Positions 5,823-11,865 of a stretch of DNA of 13,260 nucleotides are shown here, one piece after another. The notes under the pieces are model-generated. The model searched no databases and was not told the DNA's origin. It saw only the letters and a list, made by a program, of their open reading frames with translations. Each line of letters opens with the position of its first letter. Position 1 is the first letter of the stretch. This DNA is from an uncultured Candidatus Saccharibacteria bacterium (GTDB taxonomy: Bacteria > Patescibacteria > Saccharimonadia > Saccharimonadales > UBA5946): contig CAMPIR010000016.1 of assembly GCA_946886435.1 (NCBI GenBank), positions 1 through 13,260 on the forward strand, read 5' to 3'. The translations under genes and the position numbers were made by a program.

Positions 5823-8045
5823 GTGAAGGCAGAGATTACTACTTCGATCCGCCATATCGACAGCAACACCCTATTTCAGTCACTTGATACGCCCTATATA
5901 GTTTTTGGTGTTGATGATCCGGATTTTACGATCCTCGAAGAAAATGCAGCCCACGCCAAAGTCGCCATGGTCGACCGAGACAAAACAGTCGGTCGGCCGT
6001 TGTTTGACGTTTTTCCGGATACATCGGAGGAATATGTCGACACGGGGCGAAGCGAGCTACTTGAGTCAATCCGCAAAGTTGTAAGAACCGGCAAGTCGGA
6101 TCGAATGCCGGGGGTATCGTACAGTATTAGGGATAAAACAGGTACCTTTGAAGAACGATACTGGGATCTCACGCATTACCCTGTCTTCGGCAAGAGCGGC
6201 AAGGTTATCGCTGTTTATCAAGAAACAAGGGATATCTCTGACCGCAAAGAAATAGCACAGGCATTGACTGAGAGCGAAGCCCGTCTCCGCTTTATGGCCG
6301 ACTCCGTCCCGCACCTGATCTGGGTCACGCAGCCAGACGGTCGTTATGAATACTATAACCAGCGGTGGTATGACTTTACTGGCATGACGGAGGGTGGAGC
6401 AGATGAGACCTGGACACATCTCATCCATCCCGGTGACCGAGAGCATTCGAAAAAAGCTTGGCGTCATTCACTGAAGACAGGCAAGCCCTACGAGGTAGAA
6501 TACCGGCTGTTTCATGCATCGACGAAGACGTACCGGTGGGTCATCGGCCGAGCATTGCCATATCGGGACGAGACAGGGGAAATCACTAAATGGTACGGGA
6601 CGTGTACGGATGTGGATCAGCAAAAACGAGCCGCACAAGTTCAAACATTCCTCGGCAATGTGTCAAAAGAACTCGGCGCATCGCTCAGCTATGAGCGGTT
6701 GCTAAGGAAAATAACCAAAGTCAGCGTACCTTCCGTTGCTGATTGGTGTACGGTTGATCTCTACGATGGTGAAAATGGGTTTGAACAGGTCAGTATTGCC
6801 CATGTTGATCCAGCCAAAACAAAGCTCGCTGAGGAATATCGTGAACATAACCCGGTATATATGGATCAACCAACCGGTTTACCGGCCGTTATGCGTACCG
6901 GCAAGAGTGAGTACTACCCGTATATATCGACTGAGATGATAGAGGAGGCTCTCGAAGATGATGATAAGCGCGCGTTTATGCTGAGCTTAAACCTCAGGTC
7001 AATCATCATCGCACCGCTCAAGGTTCGTGATACGGTGGTCGGTGGCATCAGTTTCGTGTCCTCTGACTCGGGGCGATATTATACAAAAGACGATCTGGCA
7101 ATGATCGAGGAGCTGGCTGCTCGTGTTTCACTCGCGCTCACGAACTCACGTTTATACGAAGAAGCGCAGCGAGAGATCAAGACACGTCAAAAACTTGAGC
7201 ATGAGTTGCTGCTCGAAAAGCAAAAACTCGAGTCGCGAGTAAAGGAGCGCACCAAACAACTGATCCTGACGAACGAAGGCTTGCGTGACGAGATAATCAA
7301 ACGCCACACTATCGAACGAGAGTTGCAGAAAAAGACCGAGAGCTTGGAGCAGAGCAACCGCGAGCTCGAAGATTTTGCCTATGTCGCGTCCCATGACCTT
7401 CAGGAGCCCCTCCGCAAGATCCAAGCATTTAGCGATCTTTTGCTGAGTGAATATAGCGATAGGATTGGTGAGGGCGTCGACTATGTCAAACGCATGGAGA
7501 GCGCTGCATCTCGCATGAGTACGCTCATCCAAGACTTACTATCATTTTCACGAGTTACGACGAGAAAAAACCCCAAGCAAAAAGTTGATCTGCAGGGAAT
7601 CGTCGAGGACGTTATCGTTGACCTCGAGTCACGTATCGAAGCCGTCGGTGGTACGGTCAGGGTTGGCGAGCTTCCAACAGTTATCGCTGACCCAACACAT
7701 ATGCGGCAACTCTTTCAGAACCTGATCGGTAACGCGCTCAAGTTCCATAAACCGGACGAAAAGCCGGTCGTTGAACTGTCATCACGAATCATCGGAGAAT
7801 ATTGGGAAATCAGAGTCAAAGACAACGGCATTGGTTTTGATGAAAAGTATATAGATAAAATCTTTTCTGTTTTTCAGCGCCTGCACGGCCGAGATAGCTA
7901 CGAAGGCACGGGCATCGGTCTCGCGGTTTGCCGCAAGATAGTCGAGCGGTATGATGGTAGTATTACGGCTGTTAGTAAAAAGGATAAAGGTGCAACGTTT
8001 ACCGTACGCTTGCCGAGAGATAGTAAGGAGAAACGACACAGATGA
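5823..8045 (+). CDS. Cytoplasmic PAS-PAS-GAF sensor histidine kinase
   Basis: The 740-residue protein has no membrane segment. In order it shows: a first PAS-like domain (about 13-140, with PAC-like ERYWDLTHYPVF and ETRDISDRK), a second PAS/PAC domain (about 150-270, RFMADSVPHLIWVTQPDG to TCTDVDQQKR), a GAF domain (about 275-443), a long charged coiled coil (445-515), a HisKA domain with phospho-accepting His524 (FAYVASHDLQEPL), and an HATPase domain with N-box (QNLIGNALKF, 632-641), G1 (DNGIGF, 667-672) and G2 (GTGIGL, 695-700). It should sense a cytosolic cue and phosphorylate the receiver encoded next, whose ATG overlaps this stop. The kinase core resembles phytochrome-type kinases, but no chromophore cysteine context was recognised in the GAF domain. 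The GTG start has GAGG eight bases upstream. No clear promoter was assigned in the 100 bases after the hairpin. Confidence 0.92.
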   Translation: MKAEITTSIRHIDSNTLFQSLDTPYIVFGVDDPDFTILEENAAHAKVAMVDRDKTVGRPLFDVFPDTSEEYVDTGRSELLESIRKVVRTGKSDRMPGVSYSIRDKTGTFEERYWDLTHYPVFGKSGKVIAVYQETRDISDRKEIAQALTESEARLRFMADSVPHLIWVTQPDGRYEYYNQRWYDFTGMTEGGADETWTHLIHPGDREHSKKAWRHSLKTGKPYEVEYRLFHASTKTYRWVIGRALPYRDETGEITKWYGTCTDVDQQKRAAQVQTFLGNVSKELGASLSYERLLRKITKVSVPSVADWCTVDLYDGENGFEQVSIAHVDPAKTKLAEEYREHNPVYMDQPTGLPAVMRTGKSEYYPYISTEMIEEALEDDDKRAFMLSLNLRSIIIAPLKVRDTVVGGISFVSSDSGRYYTKDDLAMIEELAARVSLALTNSRLYEEAQREIKTRQKLEHELLLEKQKLESRVKERTKQLILTNEGLRDEIIKRHTIERELQKKTESLEQSNRELEDFAYVASHDLQEPLRKIQAFSDLLLSEYSDRIGEGVDYVKRMESAASRMSTLIQDLLSFSRVTTRKNPKQKVDLQGIVEDVIVDLESRIEAVGGTVRVGELPTVIADPTHMRQLFQNLIGNALKFHKPDEKPVVELSSRIIGEYWEIRVKDNGIGFDEKYIDKIFSVFQRLHGRDSYEGTGIGLAVCRKIVERYDGSITAVSKKDKGATFTVRLPRDSKEKRHR

Positions 8046-8509
8046 CAAACCCAAACGACGCAATAGTGATACTCATGGCCGACGATGACGACGATGATTT
8101 CATGTTGACTAAGAAAGCGCTTCAGGAGAGCAAACTACTCAACGAGTTGATTCGTGTTAAGGATGGCGAGGAGCGTTTGGACTATTTGAATGGACGCGGT
8201 GACTATGCTGACGGTAGCGCTGTTCGGCCAGGTGTTATATTGCTTGATCTCAACATGCCTCGCAAAGACGGTCGGGAAGCGCTGCGTGAGATAAAAACTG
8301 ACGAAAACCTTCGAGGTATTCCCGTCGTCGTGTTTACGACGTCGAAAGCGGAAGAGGACATCTACCGCTCCTATCAACTTGGCGTTAACTCGTTTATCAC
8401 AAAGCCGGTTACCTTTGAAAGTCTGATAGCGGTCATGCAAACACTTGGGAAATATTGGTTCGAAATAGTAGAGTTGCCACAGCATAGTAATGGATTTTCA
8501 AAATCTTAA
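8042..8509 (+). CDS. Rcp1-like stand-alone response regulator receiver
   Basis: The 155-residue protein is a single receiver domain with no output domain. The acidic cluster ADDDDDDF (13-20) supplies the Mg-binding aspartates; Asp69 (LLDLNMP) is the phosphorylation site, Thr99/Thr100 the switch residue and Lys121 (TKP) the conserved lysine. The extended loop YLNGRGDYADG (48-58) and the LDLNMPRKDGREAL core are typical of Rcp1, the partner of cyanobacterial phytochrome kinases. Its ATG overlaps the kinase TGA as ATGA, with AAGGAG 11 bases upstream, so it is the obvious phosphate acceptor of that kinase. With no output domain, it must act by protein contact, for example as a phosphorelay intermediate to the next gene product. 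Confidence 0.92.
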   Translation: MTNPNDAIVILMADDDDDDFMLTKKALQESKLLNELIRVKDGEERLDYLNGRGDYADGSAVRPGVILLDLNMPRKDGREALREIKTDENLRGIPVVVFTTSKAEEDIYRSYQLGVNSFITKPVTFESLIAVMQTLGKYWFEIVELPQHSNGFSKS

Positions 8510-9617
8510 AGACGTACGAGTACTGCTGATCGATGACGATGAGGACGACTACCTCATCATTAAACGAACGTTTCAGCAGATAGACGATTCGCCCTTTTTG
8601 CTTGAGTGGACGGATTCGTTTTCTGATGCCAAAAAACAGATAGCTGCCGAAAAGCACGACATTTACCTGATTGATTATCGGCTAGGCGAACACGATGGGC
8701 TTGAGCTTCTCAGGTATGCGCAGCCGGAAAACCGTACCCAGCCGTTTATACTGTTGACCGGTGTTGATAGCCAGGGCCTCGAATGGAAATCATTGGAGTT
8801 GGCCGCCTCAGATTACCTGGTCAAGGGCGCCTTCAACGCGCAGTTGCTTTCCCGTACGCTCTACTACGCGTTGCAGCGAAAGTACCTTGAGGCGCAGCGG
8901 CTCGAGTATCTTCTCGATCTAAACCGGAGCAAAGACGAGTTTATCTCGATCGCGTCACACCAACTCCGTACCCCTGCGACTGCGGTCAAGCAGTATCTCG
9001 GTATGCTCCTCGAAGGCTTTGCCGGAACGCTCGAAGGCACCCAGCACCAGCTGCTCGATAAGGCCTATGAAAGCAATGAGCGTCAGCTAAAGATAGTCTC
9101 TGACTTGCTCAAGGTTGCCCAGGTCGATGCGGGCAAGGTCATGCTCCGCAAATCCTCAGCGGCTGTCGACGGGCTAGTCGAAGATGTTTTGAAGGATCTC
9201 AGGAGCGTGTTCAAGGATCGCAAGCAAACGGTCGAGTTCACGCACCCAAAGAAAAAAATCATTCTCGATATCGATATCGCCTCAATCCGCATGGTGCTTG
9301 AGAACATTATAGATAACGCCAGTAAGTACTCCGAGCAACATACGACGATCCAGGTTGATGCTGAGGATGATGGAGAGTTTGCCGTTATCCATATCATCGA
9401 TGAAGGGGTTGGTATTGATCCAGATGCAACGATACGTTTGTTTGAGAAATTTTCTCGTTTAGACAACTCTCTTTCTACGAAAGTAGGAGGAACTGGTCTC
9501 GGGTTGTACTGGGCCAAAAAAATTATCGATCTTCATGAGGGCGATATCAGCTTTGCGCCAAACGATAAACGCGGGACAATCTTTACGATAAAGTTACCCA
9601 AAAATGATAAAGTGTAA
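8490..9617 (+). CDS. Receiver-histidine kinase hybrid (REC-HisKA-HATPase)
   Basis: The 375-residue cytoplasmic protein starts with a receiver domain (about 9-130; acidic LIDDDEDD 13-20, phospho-acceptor Asp62 in LIDYRLGEHDG, Thr90, Lys112). A short helical linker leads to HisKA with His157 (SIASHQLRTP) and HATPase with N-box (LENIIDNASKY, 270-280), G1 (DEGVGI, 304-309) and G2 (GGTGLGL, 333-339). The receiver-first order means kinase activity is probably controlled by phosphorylation of its own N-terminus and not by a ligand domain, as in relay kinases. The gene overlaps the preceding receiver gene by 20 bases, indicating translational coupling. It is a good candidate for the second step of a relay between the upstream kinase and the downstream receiver. 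Confidence 0.9.
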   Translation: MDFQNLKDVRVLLIDDDEDDYLIIKRTFQQIDDSPFLLEWTDSFSDAKKQIAAEKHDIYLIDYRLGEHDGLELLRYAQPENRTQPFILLTGVDSQGLEWKSLELAASDYLVKGAFNAQLLSRTLYYALQRKYLEAQRLEYLLDLNRSKDEFISIASHQLRTPATAVKQYLGMLLEGFAGTLEGTQHQLLDKAYESNERQLKIVSDLLKVAQVDAGKVMLRKSSAAVDGLVEDVLKDLRSVFKDRKQTVEFTHPKKKIILDIDIASIRMVLENIIDNASKYSEQHTTIQVDAEDDGEFAVIHIIDEGVGIDPDATIRLFEKFSRLDNSLSTKVGGTGLGLYWAKKIIDLHEGDISFAPNDKRGTIFTIKLPKNDKV

Positions 9618-9683
9618 AAAATGTCACTATTTTCCCACATCAAGGTGAGTACTATGGGAGAAGACAATGAGAGGAAGAGCAAC

Positions 9684-10067
9684 ATGACCAAGCAGGCAAA
9701 GATATTGATCGTCGAGGACGATGTTGATTTAAATAGTGCGTATAACACTATTCTTAGCTCTGCCGGCTATCAGGTTAGCTCTGCTCATAACGGCGAAGAG
9801 GCCTTGCAAGAAATAGAAAAGAACGGTGATCCACACATCATGTTCCTCGACCTGCGTATGCCGGTGATGGATGGGATAGAGTTTCTAGAAAAATACCAAG
9901 CACCAAAGCATAAAGACACGACAATCATCGTTTTTAGTAACTACGATGCTCAAAAAGAAGTTGATAAGGCTTACGATCTCGGTGCACATCGCTATGTCCT
10001 AAAGGCGCGCGCCTCACCTCGCGAACTTATCCGTATCACCAAAGACACGCTTGCCGAAGAAGACTAG
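9684..10067 (+). CDS. Stand-alone CheY-like response regulator
   Basis: From the ATG at 9684 the product is 127 residues, a single receiver domain: acidic residues in ILIVEDD (8-13), phospho-acceptor Asp56 (MFLDLRMPVMDG), switch Ser85 (IIVFSN) and Lys107 (VLKARASP). There is no output domain. I chose the start with GAGG nine bases upstream and correct domain boundaries. In-frame ATGs at 9621 and 9654 would add 21 or 10 residues; the one at 9654 also has a possible AAGGTG. It is the last gene of the signalling operon and overlaps the convergent Crp/Fnr gene by three bases of stop codon, so the two transcripts must overlap at their 3' ends. It may be the terminal receiver of the relay. Confidence 0.88.
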   Translation: MTKQAKILIVEDDVDLNSAYNTILSSAGYQVSSAHNGEEALQEIEKNGDPHIMFLDLRMPVMDGIEFLEKYQAPKHKDTTIIVFSNYDAQKEVDKAYDLGAHRYVLKARASPRELIRITKDTLAEED

Positions 10068-10729
10068 AGTAGTTTGAGGTCGCGGAAACTGTCCTCGCCG
10101 AGGAACTGCTCGAGACGGTGCTTATCGATCGTATACACAGAGCCGGCGTAGGAGATAATCCCTTTATCCTTGAGCACCTTGAGGTTTTTCGTCGTGCTCT
10201 CCCTAGTTAGTCCGACAAGACTAGCGATCATCAGTTGGCTCAGTTTGATGTTGATCGTGTGTAGGCCTGCCTTTTTCTCGACACCGTAGCGAAAAAGCAG
10301 GTAGTAGAGCGTAAAGCCGATCTTTTCAACAGCTCGTGACTGCTCGAGCCCGGTAATTCGTAGCTGCATGGCCGTGTATTGACTGCCGACGAAACGGAGC
10401 ATGGAGCGGAGCATGTCTGGGCTCTCTGTGAGAGCGTGGCCGAAGTCTTCCTTTGAGACACTCATCAACCGTGCATCCGTCACGGCATCGTAATAGAACA
10501 AGCTGGTCGTCGTTTCGCCGAGTACCCAGGTGAGCGGAAAGACGTCACCCTTGCTGTAGAGCTCCACGACCCGTTCTTCTCCATTCGAGGTGATGGTATA
10601 GGCGCGGATGACGCCGTCGCGAACAACCATCGCCCGACGTGGGACCTCTCCCTGAAAAAGGACGTTCGCGCCCTTTTTTACGACACGCAGTGTGCTTTTT
10701 GGCCGTAGCTGTTGGATTAGACTATCCAT
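10064..10729 (-). CDS. Crp/Fnr family transcriptional regulator
   Basis: The 221-residue protein has an N-terminal cyclic-nucleotide-binding-type beta-roll (about 8-115), a dimerisation helix (about 117-148) and a winged helix-turn-helix (about 155-205). The recognition helix reads LTRESTTKNLKVLKDKGII: Arg176-Glu177 match the Arg-Glu pair with which Crp reads GTGA, and Lys181 stands where Crp has Arg. Fnr-type proteins lack that Arg, so Crp-like TGTGA half-sites are expected, and such palindromes occur at five places in this window. The effector is unknown. No cysteine exists, which excludes an Fnr-type Fe-S cluster, and the usual Gly-Glu...Arg-Ala/Ser phosphate-binding cassette is not recognisable around residues 61-85. 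A consensus -10 gives a leader of about five bases. It is a monocistronic gene, convergent with the phosphorelay operon and divergent from the small-protein operon. Confidence 0.92.
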   Translation of the reverse strand: MDSLIQQLRPKSTLRVVKKGANVLFQGEVPRRAMVVRDGVIRAYTITSNGEERVVELYSKGDVFPLTWVLGETTTSLFYYDAVTDARLMSVSKEDFGHALTESPDMLRSMLRFVGSQYTAMQLRITGLEQSRAVEKIGFTLYYLLFRYGVEKKAGLHTINIKLSQLMIASLVGLTRESTTKNLKVLKDKGIISYAGSVYTIDKHRLEQFLGEDSFRDLKLL

Positions 10730-10740
10730 TTCTATACCTT

Positions 10741-10746
10741 ATTATA
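10741..10746 (-). promoter_or_regulatory. -10 box of the Crp/Fnr gene promoter
   Basis: Read leftward, TATAAT lies 11 bases before the ATG at 10729. The predicted start is near 10734, leaving a leader of about five bases with no usable Shine-Dalgarno. A weak -35 (TTTTCA, 18-base spacer) falls inside the palindrome at 10763-10778. Confidence 0.65.
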
Positions 10747-10762
10747 CCGCCCCTAGTCTTCT

Positions 10763-10778
10763 GGTGAAAATTATCACA
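10763..10778. promoter_or_regulatory. Crp-like palindrome over the regulator's own -35 region
   Basis: GGTGA-AAATTA-TCACA matches nine of the ten half-site positions of the Crp consensus TGTGA-N6-TCACA, the best match in the window. Relative to the regulator's predicted start its centre is at -36.5, covering the -35 region, so bound protein should repress its own gene. It also lies 23 bases, about two helical turns, from the neighbouring palindrome at 10786. Confidence 0.65.
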
Positions 10779-10785
10779 TGGTTTG

Positions 10786-10828
10786 AGTAAGTTGTGTCAC
10801 AGCTAGTCGGACTGCTGGCCACTATAGT
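10786..10828 (+). promoter_or_regulatory. Crp-like operator and -10 box of the small-protein operon
   Basis: AGTAA-GTTGTG-TCACA at 10786-10801 ends 21 bases before TATAGT (10823-10828). The predicted start is near 10835 and the palindrome centre (10793.5) lies at -41.5. No independent -35 is visible. The leader of about 67 bases ends in a strong GGAGG site. Confidence 0.6.
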
Positions 10829-10901
10829 ACTTAGATAGAAGCACCACGAAGTTTAACTTAAGTGAGGTGGAGCGAACGTAAAATCATTTTTGGAGGGTAG
10901 G

Positions 10902-11087
10902 ATGTATCACTATTCACAGCATGAGCTTGATATGAAAATCCAGGCTTTCAAAACAAAAAAGATGAAAGAATTCCCCGGGCTCGACGAAGAACTGTCCTTT
11001 ATAGCTGATATTGAGCCGATCGAAAAACGTGATGCCGTCAGTCGAAAGCAGGTCTTCCCGATCTTGCGACTTAACACGCAGTACTAA
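10902..11087 (+). CDS. Small protein of 61 residues, unknown function
   Basis: Starting at the ATG at 10902, which has GGAGG five bases upstream, the product is 61 residues. It has a charged N-terminal half with a likely helix (HELDMKIQAFKTKKMKEF, about 7-24), an acidic middle (LDEELSFIADIEPIE, 27-41) and a tail with KQVFPILRLNTQY. It has no signal, membrane segment or cysteine, so it should be cytoplasmic. I do not recognise a family. A TTG four codons upstream lies within the ribosome binding region and is not a plausible start. It is the first gene of a two-gene operon with the 48-residue gene 23 bases downstream, behind a Crp-like operator, next to and divergent from the regulator gene. 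The strong ribosome binding site and dedicated promoter argue that it is a real, well-expressed gene. Confidence 0.7.
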   Translation: MYHYSQHELDMKIQAFKTKKMKEFPGLDEELSFIADIEPIEKRDAVSRKQVFPILRLNTQY

Positions 11088-11110
11088 AATTAGGTTAGTG
11101 GGAGGTTAGT

Positions 11111-11257
11111 ATGTCACGCACAAAAAGAAGTAACGAAAAGTTCACCCAGGAGTCGCGACTTGCGACACCGTACAAAAGACACCAGCGGCGGAAACTACTT
11201 CGAGAGTTTGAAAGGGAGTATATTGGGCACAATAAGAACCCTATGATTGAACTCTAA
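11111..11257 (+). CDS. Very small basic protein of 48 residues, unknown function
   Basis: The frame runs from the ATG at 11111 to a TAA at 11255-11257 and encodes 48 residues. About a third are Arg, Lys or His, concentrated in MSRTKRSNEK and YKRHQRRKLLREFE, followed by a tail with NKNPMIEL. GGAGG lies five bases before the ATG, the same arrangement as the gene 23 bases upstream, so the two are almost surely one operon. A clean terminator begins 21 bases after the stop. The composition suggests binding to nucleic acid, ribosome or an acidic partner, but that is only inference. I know of no homologue. Coding status rests on the ribosome binding site, operon position and terminator. Confidence 0.62.
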   Translation: MSRTKRSNEKFTQESRLATPYKRHQRRKLLREFEREYIGHNKNPMIEL

Positions 11258-11278
11258 ATTTACAGGCACCTGAAATCC

Positions 11279-11312
11279 GTAAAAACACCCATAGCACAAT
11301 GGGTGTTTTTAC
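11279..11312 (+). terminator. Rho-independent terminator of the small-protein operon
   Basis: A perfect 14-base stem (GTAAAAACACCCAT at 11279-11292 and its complement at 11299-11312) with a six-base loop AGCACA ends in TTTTTAC. The A-tract on the left arm makes the structure usable on both strands, but the only gene ending here is the rightward operon. Confidence 0.88.
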
Positions 11313-11352
11313 ATTAGGAAACGTGTTTGCAAATAAGGCAAAGATATAAACA

Positions 11353-11396
11353 TGTAACAAATATCACATACAGTTGCTAGGCCGGCTTGTTACGCT
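11353..11396 (+). promoter_or_regulatory. Crp-like operator and weak extended -10 of the four-helix membrane protein gene
   Basis: TGTAA-CAAATA-TCACA at 11353-11368 is followed after 22 bases by TACGCT (11391-11396), itself preceded by TG in the extended -10 position. The predicted start is 11402-11403, putting the palindrome centre at -41.5 to -42.5. No -35 box is evident. AGGAGG at 11413-11418 then precedes the ATG. Confidence 0.58.
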
Positions 11397-11424
11397 GGAA
11401 ACAAGTCAGGAAAGGAGGCTGAAA

Positions 11425-11820
11425 ATGACCGGAAATAAACCCTTGATCGCTAGCGTGCTGATCTTTGTACTAGCCCTTATCTATGGCGGCATCTACCAAT
11501 CCAGCTCATTTCTTATGAGTTTGGCTGATACGTCGCTCCCATACACGGTGCTGCGAGGCGGTGTCGCGGTACTGCTCGTTATACTGCTACTGTCGAAACC
11601 GCCGCGCTCGTATCTCGTACGAATGATTGTCGGTATCGCCTCGGTAGTGCTGGCAGCTCTGTCGATAGGAATGCTCTATAGCTATGAGGTGCGTGTATTT
11701 GATGCGGTCGTATTCCTTGAGGTTGCCATCATCTTTGCCCTTGAAGCTCTCGAAGTCCGCACGATACACGTCAAAGAAAAGTACTTACCTCCTAAGAAAA
11801 TCAACGTTAGGACTGCGTAG
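11425..11820 (+). CDS. Small four-helix integral membrane protein, unknown function
   Basis: From the ATG at 11425 (AGGAGG six bases upstream) the product has 131 residues. Four hydrophobic segments lie at about 6-24, 38-57, 66-84 and 91-110, separated by short loops, with positive residues at KPPRSYLVR (58-66) and a basic C-terminal tail (KEKYLPPKKINVR). By the positive-inside rule both termini and the middle loop should be cytoplasmic. I recognise no catalytic or transport motif; the size and layout resemble small DUF-type membrane proteins. A longer frame starting at 11374 would run through the promoter and ribosome binding site and is rejected. The Crp-like operator directly upstream suggests co-regulation with the GlsB-like protein and the small-protein operon. 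The penicillin-binding protein gene begins 45 bases downstream with its own -10. Confidence 0.85.
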   Translation: MTGNKPLIASVLIFVLALIYGGIYQSSSFLMSLADTSLPYTVLRGGVAVLLVILLLSKPPRSYLVRMIVGIASVVLAALSIGMLYSYEVRVFDAVVFLEVAIIFALEALEVRTIHVKEKYLPPKKINVRTA

Positions 11821-11847
11821 GCAGTTGCGATACATCGACAGTTTTGA

Positions 11848-11856
11848 TGTTAATAT
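11848..11856 (+). promoter_or_regulatory. Extended -10 promoter of the penicillin-binding protein gene
   Basis: TGTTAATAT (TG-n-TAATAT) ends nine bases before the ATG at 11866. The leader would be about three bases, with no clear Shine-Dalgarno. No -35 at a normal distance was found. Read-through from the upstream membrane-protein gene is also possible. Confidence 0.45.
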
Positions 11857-11865
11857 AGAGAAACG

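Noticed and set aside
10903..10918. TGTAT-CACTAT-TCACA, a near match to the Crp-like palindrome, in the first codons of the 61-residue gene
   Set aside because: It lies inside coding sequence downstream of the promoter and differs at the conserved last A of the left half. A roadblock role cannot be excluded but nothing supports it.
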